From positions 20,501,391 to 20,565,390 of the forward strand of contig JAKSZU010000025.1 in assembly GCA_026018925.1 (NCBI GenBank): a DNA stretch of 64,000 nucleotides, read 5' to 3'. Made by a program: the position numbers and the translations under genes. Below are positions 55,251 to 64,000 of this stretch, in pieces. The DNA is from Tupaia tana (Eukaryota; Chordata; Mammalia; Scandentia; Tupaiidae). The notes beneath the pieces were generated by a model. The model worked only from the letters and a program-made list of their open reading frames with translations, searched no databases and was not told the DNA's origin. The first letter of the stretch is position 1. Each line of letters begins with the position of its first letter.

Positions 55251-57429
55251 TTAATCTCTAATTAAACAATAAAAATGGCATACCGTTATGATAAAGATCA
55301 TATGAATATGCTTCATAACTGGCATTCAATTTAAGAAATGTTAGTAAGATCTACAGGGTTTGCATTGTAATTATACAAAAGTGAAAAATAAAACCCTCTG
55401 ATTTGTTCTTAAAGAATTATGATCATTTATTGTTATTTTCAAATACCAGTGGACCAAATTTAAAATATGTTTTTTAATATATTGATTCATGTGATTATGT
55501 ATTATTGAATCACTTAGTAAAATATAGATGCAGAACAACTCTCAAGCAGCAGTGAACATTTTCTACAAAAGGCCATTTGTAAGGTCCTTTCTCAACTACT
55601 CAACTCTGCTTTTGTGGCACCAAGGCACAATAAAATATATGCATACAAATGATGTGGCTATGTTTCAATAAATATTTATTTTAAAAAAACAGGAAAAATT
55701 AAATTTGCACTATAGGTTTTGTAATGTACCCATTTTTACAGCATTAAGAAAGAGCCAATCACCTTCATCTGACTATGCCATACGTCATAGGATAGATATC
55801 TGTCTTTGTGATAGTATCGGAACATATCTGAAGGAGAGCAAATATTTTGTATGTTTATTGGCTTCATCATACTCTGTTAAAAATAAGATCATTTGACTAT
55901 TTAATTCTTTCCTTTGGAGTTTAAGTCATATAGCTTTTTCTATTTTTTTTGTCTCCACAATGCATTACGTACTAAACTATTAGCTATATGTTAACTATCA
56001 AAAAAAGGAGAGACAAAAACTAAGTCTTAAAACTATTAATATGGGTACTAATTTTCAACAGTTGAAACTATGATATTTTAGCACAACTAGCTCAAATAGA
56101 TCTTTAACAATAAGCAAGAAAAAGTATTCAGTGCTATCAAAATATTAACTGATGTATTCTGTTCATATAATATATACAAGCCAGTATTAATTTATCAGTT
56201 TATAATTTATGTGTAAGATGTTATATATGGTTTCTATTACTTTTACATAGACACAATTGTGAAAAAAGATGCGACTGTTAGGCATCAATACAAAAACTGA
56301 AATGTCTATTTTACTTGTAACAGTTTATACAAGACAATACTATTATTTTCTAAGTGCTCAAAAACTATTTTTAAATTTTGAACAGAATTATCAAATTATT
56401 TCTGATATTCTTCAGGATCCACACTTACCATTTTTTTGTTGTTTAAAAGACAAGTATTTTTCTATTGCTAATTTTTTATTTTTTGTTTTAATAATTGACA
56501 AAACTCCAAGAGTATAATGAATTCTTTACTTTTAATTCATTCATTTATTCACGCATACATTTGTTATTTTTTTCACTTATTCCTTTTTGGTTGGTGCCTC
56601 CAAAGAAAAATTTTTCCTTATTCAGGGAAATCATTTGCGTCAAGAGATTAACACTAATTTAAAGCAACTGACTTAAACTACCCACCTATTTTTATTAAGC
56701 ATACTTCTCAAGTTAAGATCTTTAGTAAACCTTTTCACATGTCAATATAACTGTCAAGAATAAAAACATTATAATACAGAAGTTAAGAACTATATTTTTT
56801 ATTTGCTCTCTTCTATACTTTTGGTAAACTTTGATATATACTGTTAATATTTTAACCATTATTTTCACTTTTGTGTTTGCAATTTATTTTACTTCTCAAA
56901 TAAAAGAGAGCTTCTAACATTTTTAAAGCGTACAAAATAATTGATTCCCATTTTTTCCTCAGTTATTAGATGTGTCCTTGTCTGTTTCTCTACTTTTGGG
57001 TTCACCGAATTCCTTCCAGTTGGTGAGGTGGCTAATTTGGCTTATGAACCATGAACACAGGTGCCATGAGTCTCTTCAGGCAGTGAAAGATCTTTGTACA
57101 ATGGTCTAATCTCTCTTTCCTTGCCATGGTGACTATAGAGAAAAATTGTGCTGAAATTACGGAGCAATGAAACCAAAGTACCCTGAATTTCTGAAACAAT
57201 ATTGCTGCTAAAATTCCCTTGGGCTCACAGCGCACTTTGAATAAGTGAAAAATAAATATTGACTCACATTGAAATGTGCGGGCTGCCTGTTACCACATTA
57301 TAGCTTAGCACATCATCATGAGTAAAGTGCAGACATGGAAGGAAAAAAAATATAAAAGCTGTAAACCAGAATAAGAAAAATCACCCAAAGCGTGCTATAA
57401 ATTAAATTGTAGTATTCTTTACGTACTGT
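55251..57429. other. unassigned AT-rich sequence
   Basis: The longest element-free stretch of the window, about 2.2 kb, very AT-rich, with no gene, microsatellite of note or recognised repeat. Short frames (55705-55896, 56269-56517) look like chance. Confidence 0.5.
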
Positions 57430-57860
57430 TTTGTAACCTGTTTCTTAGGTTAACATTGCTCCATGACTGTTTTCCAAGCCATTAAATGTTATTCCACAGC
57501 ATAATGTTTAATGACGGCATAGTATTGCATGATGATGGCCTATCAAAATTTATTTGATCAATTTCGTATTCTTGGACAATTAGGTTGTTTAGAATTTTTT
57601 TCTATTAGACACTTTGTTTCGGTAAACAATGTTATAGCTATAGCTTAACTCTATCCATAATTACTTTTGAGAAATAAAATATCCAGTATGAATGCTTCAA
57701 AATGATAAGGCCTTTTGCCAAATTACTCATCATAAATAAACTAATTTATACCACCACTGACATTATGAGCAATTCTTTTCAGTGTTTTTAAGAATTCCTT
57801 TCTAAATGTCAATGGGATTGATTATATAAGAATATGGACACTTTATTTTTTTCCATGGAC
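57430..57860 (-). mobile_element. L1 3'-UTR fragment, antisense
   Basis: 'tggacaattaggttgtttag', 'gccttttgccaaattactc' and 'atttataccaccactgac' with 'gcatagtattgcatgatgat' follow the antisense order of old L1M 3' ends. Non-coding. Confidence 0.7.
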
Positions 57861-57959
57861 ACGAATGTTAAGTTTGCATCCTATATACCTTTTTAAATTA
57901 AGCAAACTTGTGAACAGTTTGTCAGAGACGGTAGTGTTGTGGCGTTGTCAGAGATGGTG

Positions 57960-58080
57960 AGGCACTGAATCCAATTCAATTCGACAGCTGTGTATTAAGC
58001 ACTGACCATGCCTGGTCAGCTCCAAAGCACAGAGAGGGCCAGCACTAGTTCTGAGCACTGTGTGGGACTTCCTAATAGCC
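57960..58080 (+). mobile_element. possible L3/MIR3 fragment
   Basis: 'gctgtgtattaagcactgac' and 'caaagcacagagagggccag' resemble CORE-type ancient repeats. Short, tentative. Confidence 0.35.
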
Positions 58081-58107
58081 TGTCTTGTTGACACGAAAAA
58101 TGTTTAT

Positions 58108-58190
58108 CATGAAAAAACCTACACAACAATTTCAAAACTGCACCAAAATCAACTCATACTTTAATTACACTTTCATGAACTTTATGAAGT
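58108..58190. mobile_element. short inverted-repeat (MITE-like) element, copy 2
   Basis: 'tcatgaaaaaacctacac', 'aatttcaaaactgcacc' and 'catactttaattacac' then 'tttcatgaactttatgaag' align along the whole length of the element at 31864-31958. Ends are again inverted ('ttcatga' versus 'tcatgaa'). Confidence 0.5.
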
Positions 58191-58249
58191 CCTATCTTTT
58201 TTTTTAAATTTATTATAGTTAATTTCTTCCTACCATGAGAGTAAAAGAG

Positions 58250-58425
58250 TGGTGTCCCCAACAGGTTCTCCACACAGTGATCAACCCCCAGTCTCAGTCG
58301 GCTCAGGGTCACAGGCATGTGCATGCCCCATGATCTGGGAGGTCTCTAGGCTTGAACCCTCTTATGTGGGTCCTCCTCGTGGAGCATGTCATCACTGCTG
58401 TGTCAGCATCAGCCTTATCACTTTG
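58250..58425 (-). mobile_element. 7SL-like element, antisense, diverged
   Basis: 'cagtctcagtcggctcaggg' and 'tcacaggcatgtgcatgccc' match an antisense Alu-like arm. 'gcttgaaccctcttatgtgg' then 'catcactgctgtgtcag' parallels the left-arm signature at 61364-61410. The 133-codon frame at 58249-58650 overlaps this and is not supported as a gene. Confidence 0.5.
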
Positions 58426-59799
58426 CATTTTAAAAATTGTGTCAACTCAGTTCTGATTCACTTAAGATTCTGTGATAGGCAGTTAGCTAGAAATGAGTGG
58501 GTAGCCCTAAGAAAAGAGCATGACATTAGCCACATCAATTATAATTCCTCAGGAGTTACAACCAGACCCTCCATGAAAACGCCTTCTTCCCACCCAACTC
58601 CTGGTGCCAGAAAGGCAAGGCAGATCTCATTTTTCTTCTGTAGCACCTGAGAAAGACATGAAGGGATGGTTGTTAATTTCCTTCTTATTATTCCTCATAA
58701 ATACAAAAGGACCTAACAAGATGTTTTGGTCAACATCTTAATTCTCACTGGGGCAATAAACTGATTGGGCATTTTATCCAAATAAAGATGCTTATGTCTT
58801 CAAAGTCCACCCTGAGCATGCGGGATTAAGTCATTGAATTCCTCACCTGTGAGATAGATATGCAAAGGCAAGGAAAAAGCCCTCAAATTCAAACAAAAGA
58901 GCCAGATACTAGGACAGACCTTCCCCTGCTAAATATTCATGATCGACTCTTGGAACAAATGTAACACCTAAACCCATGCCCAGTGTACTCTTTCTTTGGC
59001 ATCTGCCCACTTATATACCTTCCAGGCATGGAGGTATGCTTCTTTCCTATTAAAAATTCTCATTTTCCTACCAAAACTTCCCTTTCCTATTCCACAAGTG
59101 TTCATAGTTTTTCATTTTGCATCTCAAGATGGCTCTCCAATCCTAGTGATCTACACCTAAGGAATCAACGATTTCAGACAACGCAGATCAACACTTCCAT
59201 TCTATCACAACTCTCCTTCCCTGTTGAGGAGTTGTCTCCATCAGATTCTCCAACTAATTAGGTATAATTCCTCTAAAATTATTTGCTACCTTTTTTTGTT
59301 GATTTCCCCTCTTTTGACCTGGCTTACATGACTGGATACACTTAACTATTCTTGATACACTTAAGTTTGATTTTATCTTTATTTAATGAATACCTAGTAT
59401 TGTCAATCTCATTAGAGAAAGTTTATAATTAACTTCAATAATTAAGAGAAATGTGAATATCATGGTTGGATCAAGATGCTATCTCTATGGCATTTGCTGT
59501 GTCTACAAACTTTTAATGTTGTAGTAAAACAACTATCTCTAATGCAGTCCCCTAAAATTGAAGTATTGCTTCCTAAAGTAAAATAAATAAATAAATAAAT
59601 ATGAATGCAAAGCTGAGTAGGAGGATTTATCCTGGGCAGAAACCACAACACCATGGGTGTTTAATGTTTATTGTTCTCATTACTCTTCCATGGATTCATA
59701 TACTGTACCTACTATTACAAATATCACAGAGTGTGGAAATTAGCTATGACATCTAACTTCCTTGTATCTTTTCTAACAAATAACTAACTACTTGGAGCC
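58426..59799. other. unassigned sequence
   Basis: No gene recognised. 58980-59260 is pyrimidine-rich with a 92-codon frame without recognisable domain. (AAAT)n at 59580-59600. Confidence 0.4.
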
Positions 59800-59905
59800 A
59801 TCGACTGTGGCTGTCTTTTGACCAGTAAATCCTTAAAGTGAAGCACAGTGTCTGATCTGGAAGTTCTCAATAAATATACGCCAAATAAAGGAATAAATAA
59901 ATGAT
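59800..59905 (+). mobile_element. LINE-2 3' end, sense
   Basis: 'gactgtggctgtcttttgac', 'gcacagtgtctgatctgg' and 'agttctcaataaatatacgc' then (AATA)n match the conserved L2 3' terminus. Confidence 0.75.
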
Positions 59906-60083
59906 TGGTGGATATTCTCCTAGTAAAGATATTTGTGATTTATATTTTAATACTCTAGGTTATTTTTGACAACAAATAATTTTAAATAATTTAAATAGAT
60001 TAAACATATGCCTAAAACAGATTAAATATACACTGTATAGTATTGAAGCTCTGAGCATTCAGGATATAGAAATAAGTAGACAT

Positions 60084-60350
60084 TGAGGCCAGAAGGTGGC
60101 ATGGTGGTTAAAATGCTGGATTCCCACATGGCTGACCATGGTTGGAGTCCCAGACTGGGAGCTTGAGAATCACTCAGGGTGCACTTTCTTGTGTGTCCAA
60201 AATCTCAAGAAGAGACTGGAGGAGAAGAGATTGTAACATGGCCATCTCCCCTGGGGGTAAGTTCTCACTTTCCTTATCTCTTTCTGATTCTCTGTCTCCA
60301 GAGAGCACATACACCCTATGGCGAAAAACCTAAAAAGAAAAAAGAAAAAA
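60084..60350 (+). mobile_element. older tSINE-A with 16-bp TSD
   Basis: TSD 'agaaataagtagacat' (60068-60083) / 'agaaataagcagacat' (60351-60366). Head 'gaggccagaaggtggcatgg' resembles tSINE-B while the body ('gtgtgtccaaaatc', 'tgtaacatggccatctcccc', 'caccctatggcgaaaaacc') is A. This supports an older A subgroup with the B-like head. Confidence 0.92.
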
Positions 60351-60366
60351 AGAAATAAGCAGACAT

Positions 60367-61267
60367 CATCCCTGATCACAAGGCGTTTCCAGCCTAGCTC
60401 AGGAGGAAAGCTTTTAGGCAAATGCACAGCACAAAGTGGTAAGAAAAGTGAAGAATGGCATGACGATGTCACTCTGCAGAAGGAAATCCCACTCAAGAAT
60501 GATTAAGGAACAACCAGGTGAAAAACACAAGTGCATAATCACATGATGCTCTTAGAAAAAACAAAACTTCAACGGGTTAAGTTAGATTTTAGGTCCTTTT
60601 GGTGGTGCTGCCAAGACAAAATGACATACCAAACAGTAACATAGCATCTTTTTTCCTTTATCTGTCCGAATTGTATTTTGCCTTAGTATTGGATTATTTT
60701 CAAGTCTTAAAAAGACCTCACCCAGTTATTTCACATTCTTTCTTTTTTCCAGATTATGTATTTTGTAGTTTTGTTTCTTTGTTTAATTATTTATTTGAGA
60801 AAGGGATTTTTTAAAAGAGATCCATGCTCCATTTTTGCTATATTCTTTTAAGTAATTCCTTATAAAGCAAATACACATTGAACAAGAGCCAAGTTAACCT
60901 CACATGATGGATATCGATCCCAGAAGGAGTAAAAAAATACTGACTTTACAAGCTTGAAAAAGAAAATGCATTGTTTTAATCAATTTATAAATCCAGTCTG
61001 ACCAAACTATAGTTTCCATCTGATTGTGGTCATAAAGAGAAAGAAAGTCTGTTGAAACAATAAAATAAACATCTGACAATCTCCATAAAAAGATTGAAAA
61101 AAAGGATGATTTATCAGATATTATGAAGGTTGGATATTAAAAGAGCAGTATTAATTTATGAATACACCATGACCAAAAGAATGCAAATCAACAGTAGAAC
61201 AAAACGTATATGAAAATTTACTGTGCAGTAAAACCAGCGATGGTGAGTGAGAGATTATTGACAGCCT
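60367..61267. other. unassigned sequence
   Basis: No gene. 60367-60500 could be an old repeat. The rest is AT-rich with short T runs. Confidence 0.4.
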
Positions 61268-61445
61268 TAATGTGTTGAGATCCTCCCGTCCAATTTCTCA
61301 GCTGGTTAGGACTCCATCTTGAGCCGCCATGTTTGTCCTGTTTCAGGTTAGGTTGGGAATAGAACCTGGGCCTCTCATGTGGCCTCAGCTTCTGAGTAGC
61401 GATTACAGCAGTGTGTAGCACGATTCCTGCGTCCCAGATTATGAA
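61268..61445 (-). mobile_element. 7SL-derived SINE with the left-arm signature, antisense
   Basis: Best copy of the signature: plus-strand 'aacctgggcctctcatgtgg' then 'cctcagcttctgagtagcg' and 'attacagcagtgtgtagca' (antisense 'gctactcagaagctgagg'). The 61268-61320 part ('gagatcctcccgtccaattt', 'tctcagctggttagga') looks like a piece of the second arm. The 88-codon frame on the minus strand derives from it. Confidence 0.65.
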
Positions 61446-62051
61446 CTTTACTGATATATCTCTATCCATCTGGCTATCCTGCATGTGATGTGACTGTCTG
61501 AGGTTAAATTTGCATACAGAGGGTGAAATGAGTTTATCATCATTAGCTAAACTATCAGTGGCCTACACTATCAAGTAACTGTTCCACGTGTCCATCACCA
61601 GAATTGAACTATAATTGGAATGAGTCGTTTTATTAACTACTTCCCCTTATCATGAAAAAGAAAAGAAATCCTAAGTATAATTTTAATGACATCAATAATT
61701 ATATGAGGGGAAATATCATGCATTTTTAAGATTCTGACAACCTCTAATTCTGAGACTCACTCACTAACCTGGTTTCTGTGGGCTTATATAATCATGCGTA
61801 GGATCCATTGATATATGATATCACATTGAACTGGAGATCAAGGTTTTGAAACTCAATATGAGATGTGAGTGTTAAATAAATGTTGCTTCACTTCTAATTA
61901 AGAGGGAGCTGGGCCTCCGCCTCCTCTTTTTTTTTTTTTTTTTTTGTCATTATTGGTCTCGTCATTTTCCTTGTCCTCATTCCCCTTAAAAATTTCACTA
62001 GATCCTGGCCAGCAAAAATTCTCCAAAAGGGCCTTCTTAAATTTAAAAATA
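61446..62051. other. unassigned sequence with poly(T)
   Basis: No gene. A pure T run at about 61927-61946 follows 'gggcctccgcctcctc', possibly the end of a retroposon I cannot identify. Confidence 0.45.
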
Positions 62052-62325
62052 GGGACCAGCAGTTAGCATAATGGCTATGTCACTGGACTCCCACGTAGTC
62101 GACCGCAGTTCGCGTCCTGGACCCGGCGGCTTAAACTCACGCCAGGCACGTGTGCATGCGTGCCCAAGATCCCAAAAGGAGAATGGAGGAGAAGGGATTA
62201 CAGCATGGCCATCCCTCCTGGGGGGTGATTTCTCGCTTTTTCTCTCTCTGTCTCTCTCTGTCTTTCTGGCGAGCACATGCACTCTATAGCGAAAACCTCT
62301 CCAAAAAAAGAAAAAAATAATAAAA
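62052..62325 (+). mobile_element. young tSINE-A, full length
   Basis: Head 'gggaccagcagttagcataa', B-box-like 'agttcgcgtcctggac', 'cggcggcttaaactcacgcc', 'gaagggattacagcatggcc', and end 'ctctatagcgaaaacctctc' with a long A-rich tail. CpGs are mostly kept. Open frames on both strands are the SINE. Confidence 0.94.
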
Positions 62326-63437
62326 ATAAAAACATTGACAATCCAGTCATCACCTCTACTACCAAACAAAAGGGCTTATTTCACGTTTCAGGCTCTGTGT
62401 TCATTAGAAAAGTTGTTACTTTTCTAGGGATAAAAAGGAGACCCTTGAGCCAAATCCCTAAATTCCAGACCCTAGCTACACTTTAGGAAAGTCTAGTTCA
62501 CGTACTTGTTTTCCAATCAGAAATAATGTCTATAGCATGAGGTCGTAGTGAGGATTAAGACAATGAACAGATGTTAGACAAATAGAGCCCAGCACATGGG
62601 ACTTACACATAACGCTGTGTGTACATATATCATATGATAAGCATGACTTCTTATTTGTAAGCATACAGGTCAAATATTTTTCAATTTTTATGACTAGCAT
62701 TGAAAACGCACCGAAAGAGGCCAAATGACAAACAACTGCACAGCAGGAGGAAAAGTCAAAGAAAAGAAAACAAAAATCTATAATATTCTGGAGGTCTTCT
62801 CTCTTTACCTTTTTCCCACAAATATGAATTTTGAGGCCAGAATATTAATATACTGATTGAATAGATTAGTGCTTTGTTGAAAATGTTAAAATATTAATTT
62901 CAGGAGCAGTGTGATAAGGGTGTCGATAATTTTTGAACATAAGAATCAATATTCTCTAGTACAACCAGAAAGATAGGAATCAATACATATTAGTTTAATG
63001 TCAAAGCTAGACCTGTAGTTTTAAAAATAGGAAATTGCTTTCTGAGTAGAAAATAAAGTGATTTTTTTCTTAAAGTGAAAGATCGTTTCAGAGCCTAAAT
63101 TTTCCCCCACTAACTTTCATGGATTGTATCATATCACTGAGCTATTGAGTTTTTATTTAGTGTTTCATTTCTTACTATTCATAATTGTTATTTATCAAAT
63201 ATTTCACTCTTCATTGGAAGCAACAATTTCTTTTTCACAAGTTTCCCCCACCTTGTAAAACACATATAATTGTTTATTGAGATTGAAATATTGTTCATAA
63301 AATAATAAATCGACTGTTTAGATTGGCCACATTTTAAAATACTTTGCATTATTAGTAATCTTATACTTTTTACAATTATTACAACATATAGGATGTAGGT
63401 TTTATACTAAATACAGCTCTTTTTATTAAGTAAATTT
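62326..63437. other. unassigned AT-rich sequence, faint MIR piece
   Basis: No gene. 62540-62600 ('tgaggattaagacaatga', 'agagcccagcacatgg') resembles the antisense end of a MIR. Confidence 0.4.
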
Positions 63438-63684
63438 TTTTAAAGATTTTTGCTCTAGGGCACAAATACTTACCAAAGAGACAGAAAGAGAGACAGAAAG
63501 AGAAATCATCCCCCAGGAAAAATAGCCACCCTACAATCCTTTCTCCTCCTTTCTCCTCTCAGCATCTTGGGCACACATGTACACATGCCCAGCGTGAGTT
63601 TCAAGCCTCCAGGTCTGGGTCTCTAACCTTGGTTGGTCATGTGGGAGTCGATCGATGTAACCTTTATTCCATTTGCTGGTCCCA
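63438..63684 (-). mobile_element. tSINE-A, antisense, diverged
   Basis: 'gatttttgctctagggcaca', 'aaatcatcccccagg', 'tttctcctctcagcatcttg' and head end 'gggaccagcaaatggaataa' when reversed. CpG-poor. Opposite in direction to the copy starting 81 bp downstream. Confidence 0.87.
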
Positions 63685-63765
63685 AAGACTTGCTTTTAAA
63701 TTGAATCTACATGGAGTTGCCAACATCTGGGCCAGTTGTCTTTCTTTAGGAATTATCATTTTTGG

Positions 63766-64000
63766 GGGACCAGCAGTTGACACAATGGCTATGTCACTGG
63801 ACTATCCCACAGTAGACCGCAGTTTGAGTCCAGGACCTGGAAGCTTAAATTTATGCCGGGCACATGTGCGTGTGTGCCCAAGATCCCAAGAGGAGAATGG
63901 AGGAGAAGGAATTATGGCATAGCCATCCCCCTGGGTGGTGATTTCTCACTTTCTGTCTCTGTCTCTGTCTTTCTGGCAAGCACACATACCCTATAACAAA
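63766..64000 (+). mobile_element. tSINE-A, cut by window end
   Basis: Head 'gggaccagcagttgacacaa', B-box-like 'agtttgagtccaggacc', 'gtgcgtgtgtgcccaagatc', 'atcccctgggtgg'-like block and 'acataccctataacaaa' at the window edge. The tail is outside the window. Confidence 0.9.

Noticed and set aside
58249-58650. 133-codon plus-strand frame
   Set aside because: Its first half lies in a 7SL-like element and its remainder has no recognisable domain.

Overview
This is eukaryotic, AT-rich, repeat-dense DNA from a placental mammal, and I find no intact protein-coding gene in it. The longest open frame is 168 codons, and each of the longer ones lies inside a SINE, a minisatellite, a LINE remnant or low-complexity sequence. 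Almost everything recognisable is a transposable element or a tandem repeat. Family names for old repeats (L1/HAL1, L2, MIR, MLT1/MaLR, MER5A, 7SL-derived SINE) come from recalled consensus similarity, not from a database search.

Organism: two abundant tRNA-headed SINE families dominate. I call them tSINE-A (about 250 bp: tRNA-like head with Pol III A/B boxes, a pyrimidine-rich stretch, the end 'ccctatagcgaaaa' and a poly(A) tail) and tSINE-B (about 180 bp: head 'gctggcaggtggcatggtgg', a (CT)-rich middle and a 'gttaaataaaataatt' tail). They do not look like the main SINEs of carnivores, bats, ungulates, rabbits, hedgehogs, armadillos or afrotherians as I remember them. The window also holds several old 7SL-derived (Alu-like) SINEs, a class known only from Euarchontoglires. 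Together these point to a colugo (Dermoptera) as the best guess. That is inference and unverified. L2, MIR, MLT1 and MER5-type fragments confirm a placental background.

Layout: 1-9 kb, tSINE-A and -B copies and an antisense MLT1 LTR split by a SINE. 9-13 kb, a young SINE, a CA/TA tandem array and a GC-richer unassigned block (11.2-12.0 kb). 13-16 kb, an antisense L2, a MIR and a long sense L2 split by two SINEs. 16-24 kb, SINEs, an antisense MIR, a sense MLT1 LTR holding two SINEs, and a mariner-like palindrome. 25.9-26.6 kb, a GT-rich minisatellite of about 166-bp period. 28-33.6 kb, the deepest nest: a HAL1/L1 ORF1 region and an L1 ORF2 endonuclease region, cut by six younger insertions. 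33.6-49 kb, young CpG-rich tSINE-A copies, 7SL-derived elements, a 36-bp minisatellite and a third SINE type. 50-58 kb, MER5-like, MIR, L1 fragments on both strands and tSINE-B. 58-64 kb, 7SL-like pieces, an L2 3' end and closing SINEs.

No genes act together here. What the window shows is an insertion history. Target-site duplications and nesting give the order: L2/MIR/MLT1/HAL1/L1 first, then tSINE-B and older tSINE-A, then CpG-rich tSINE-A copies.
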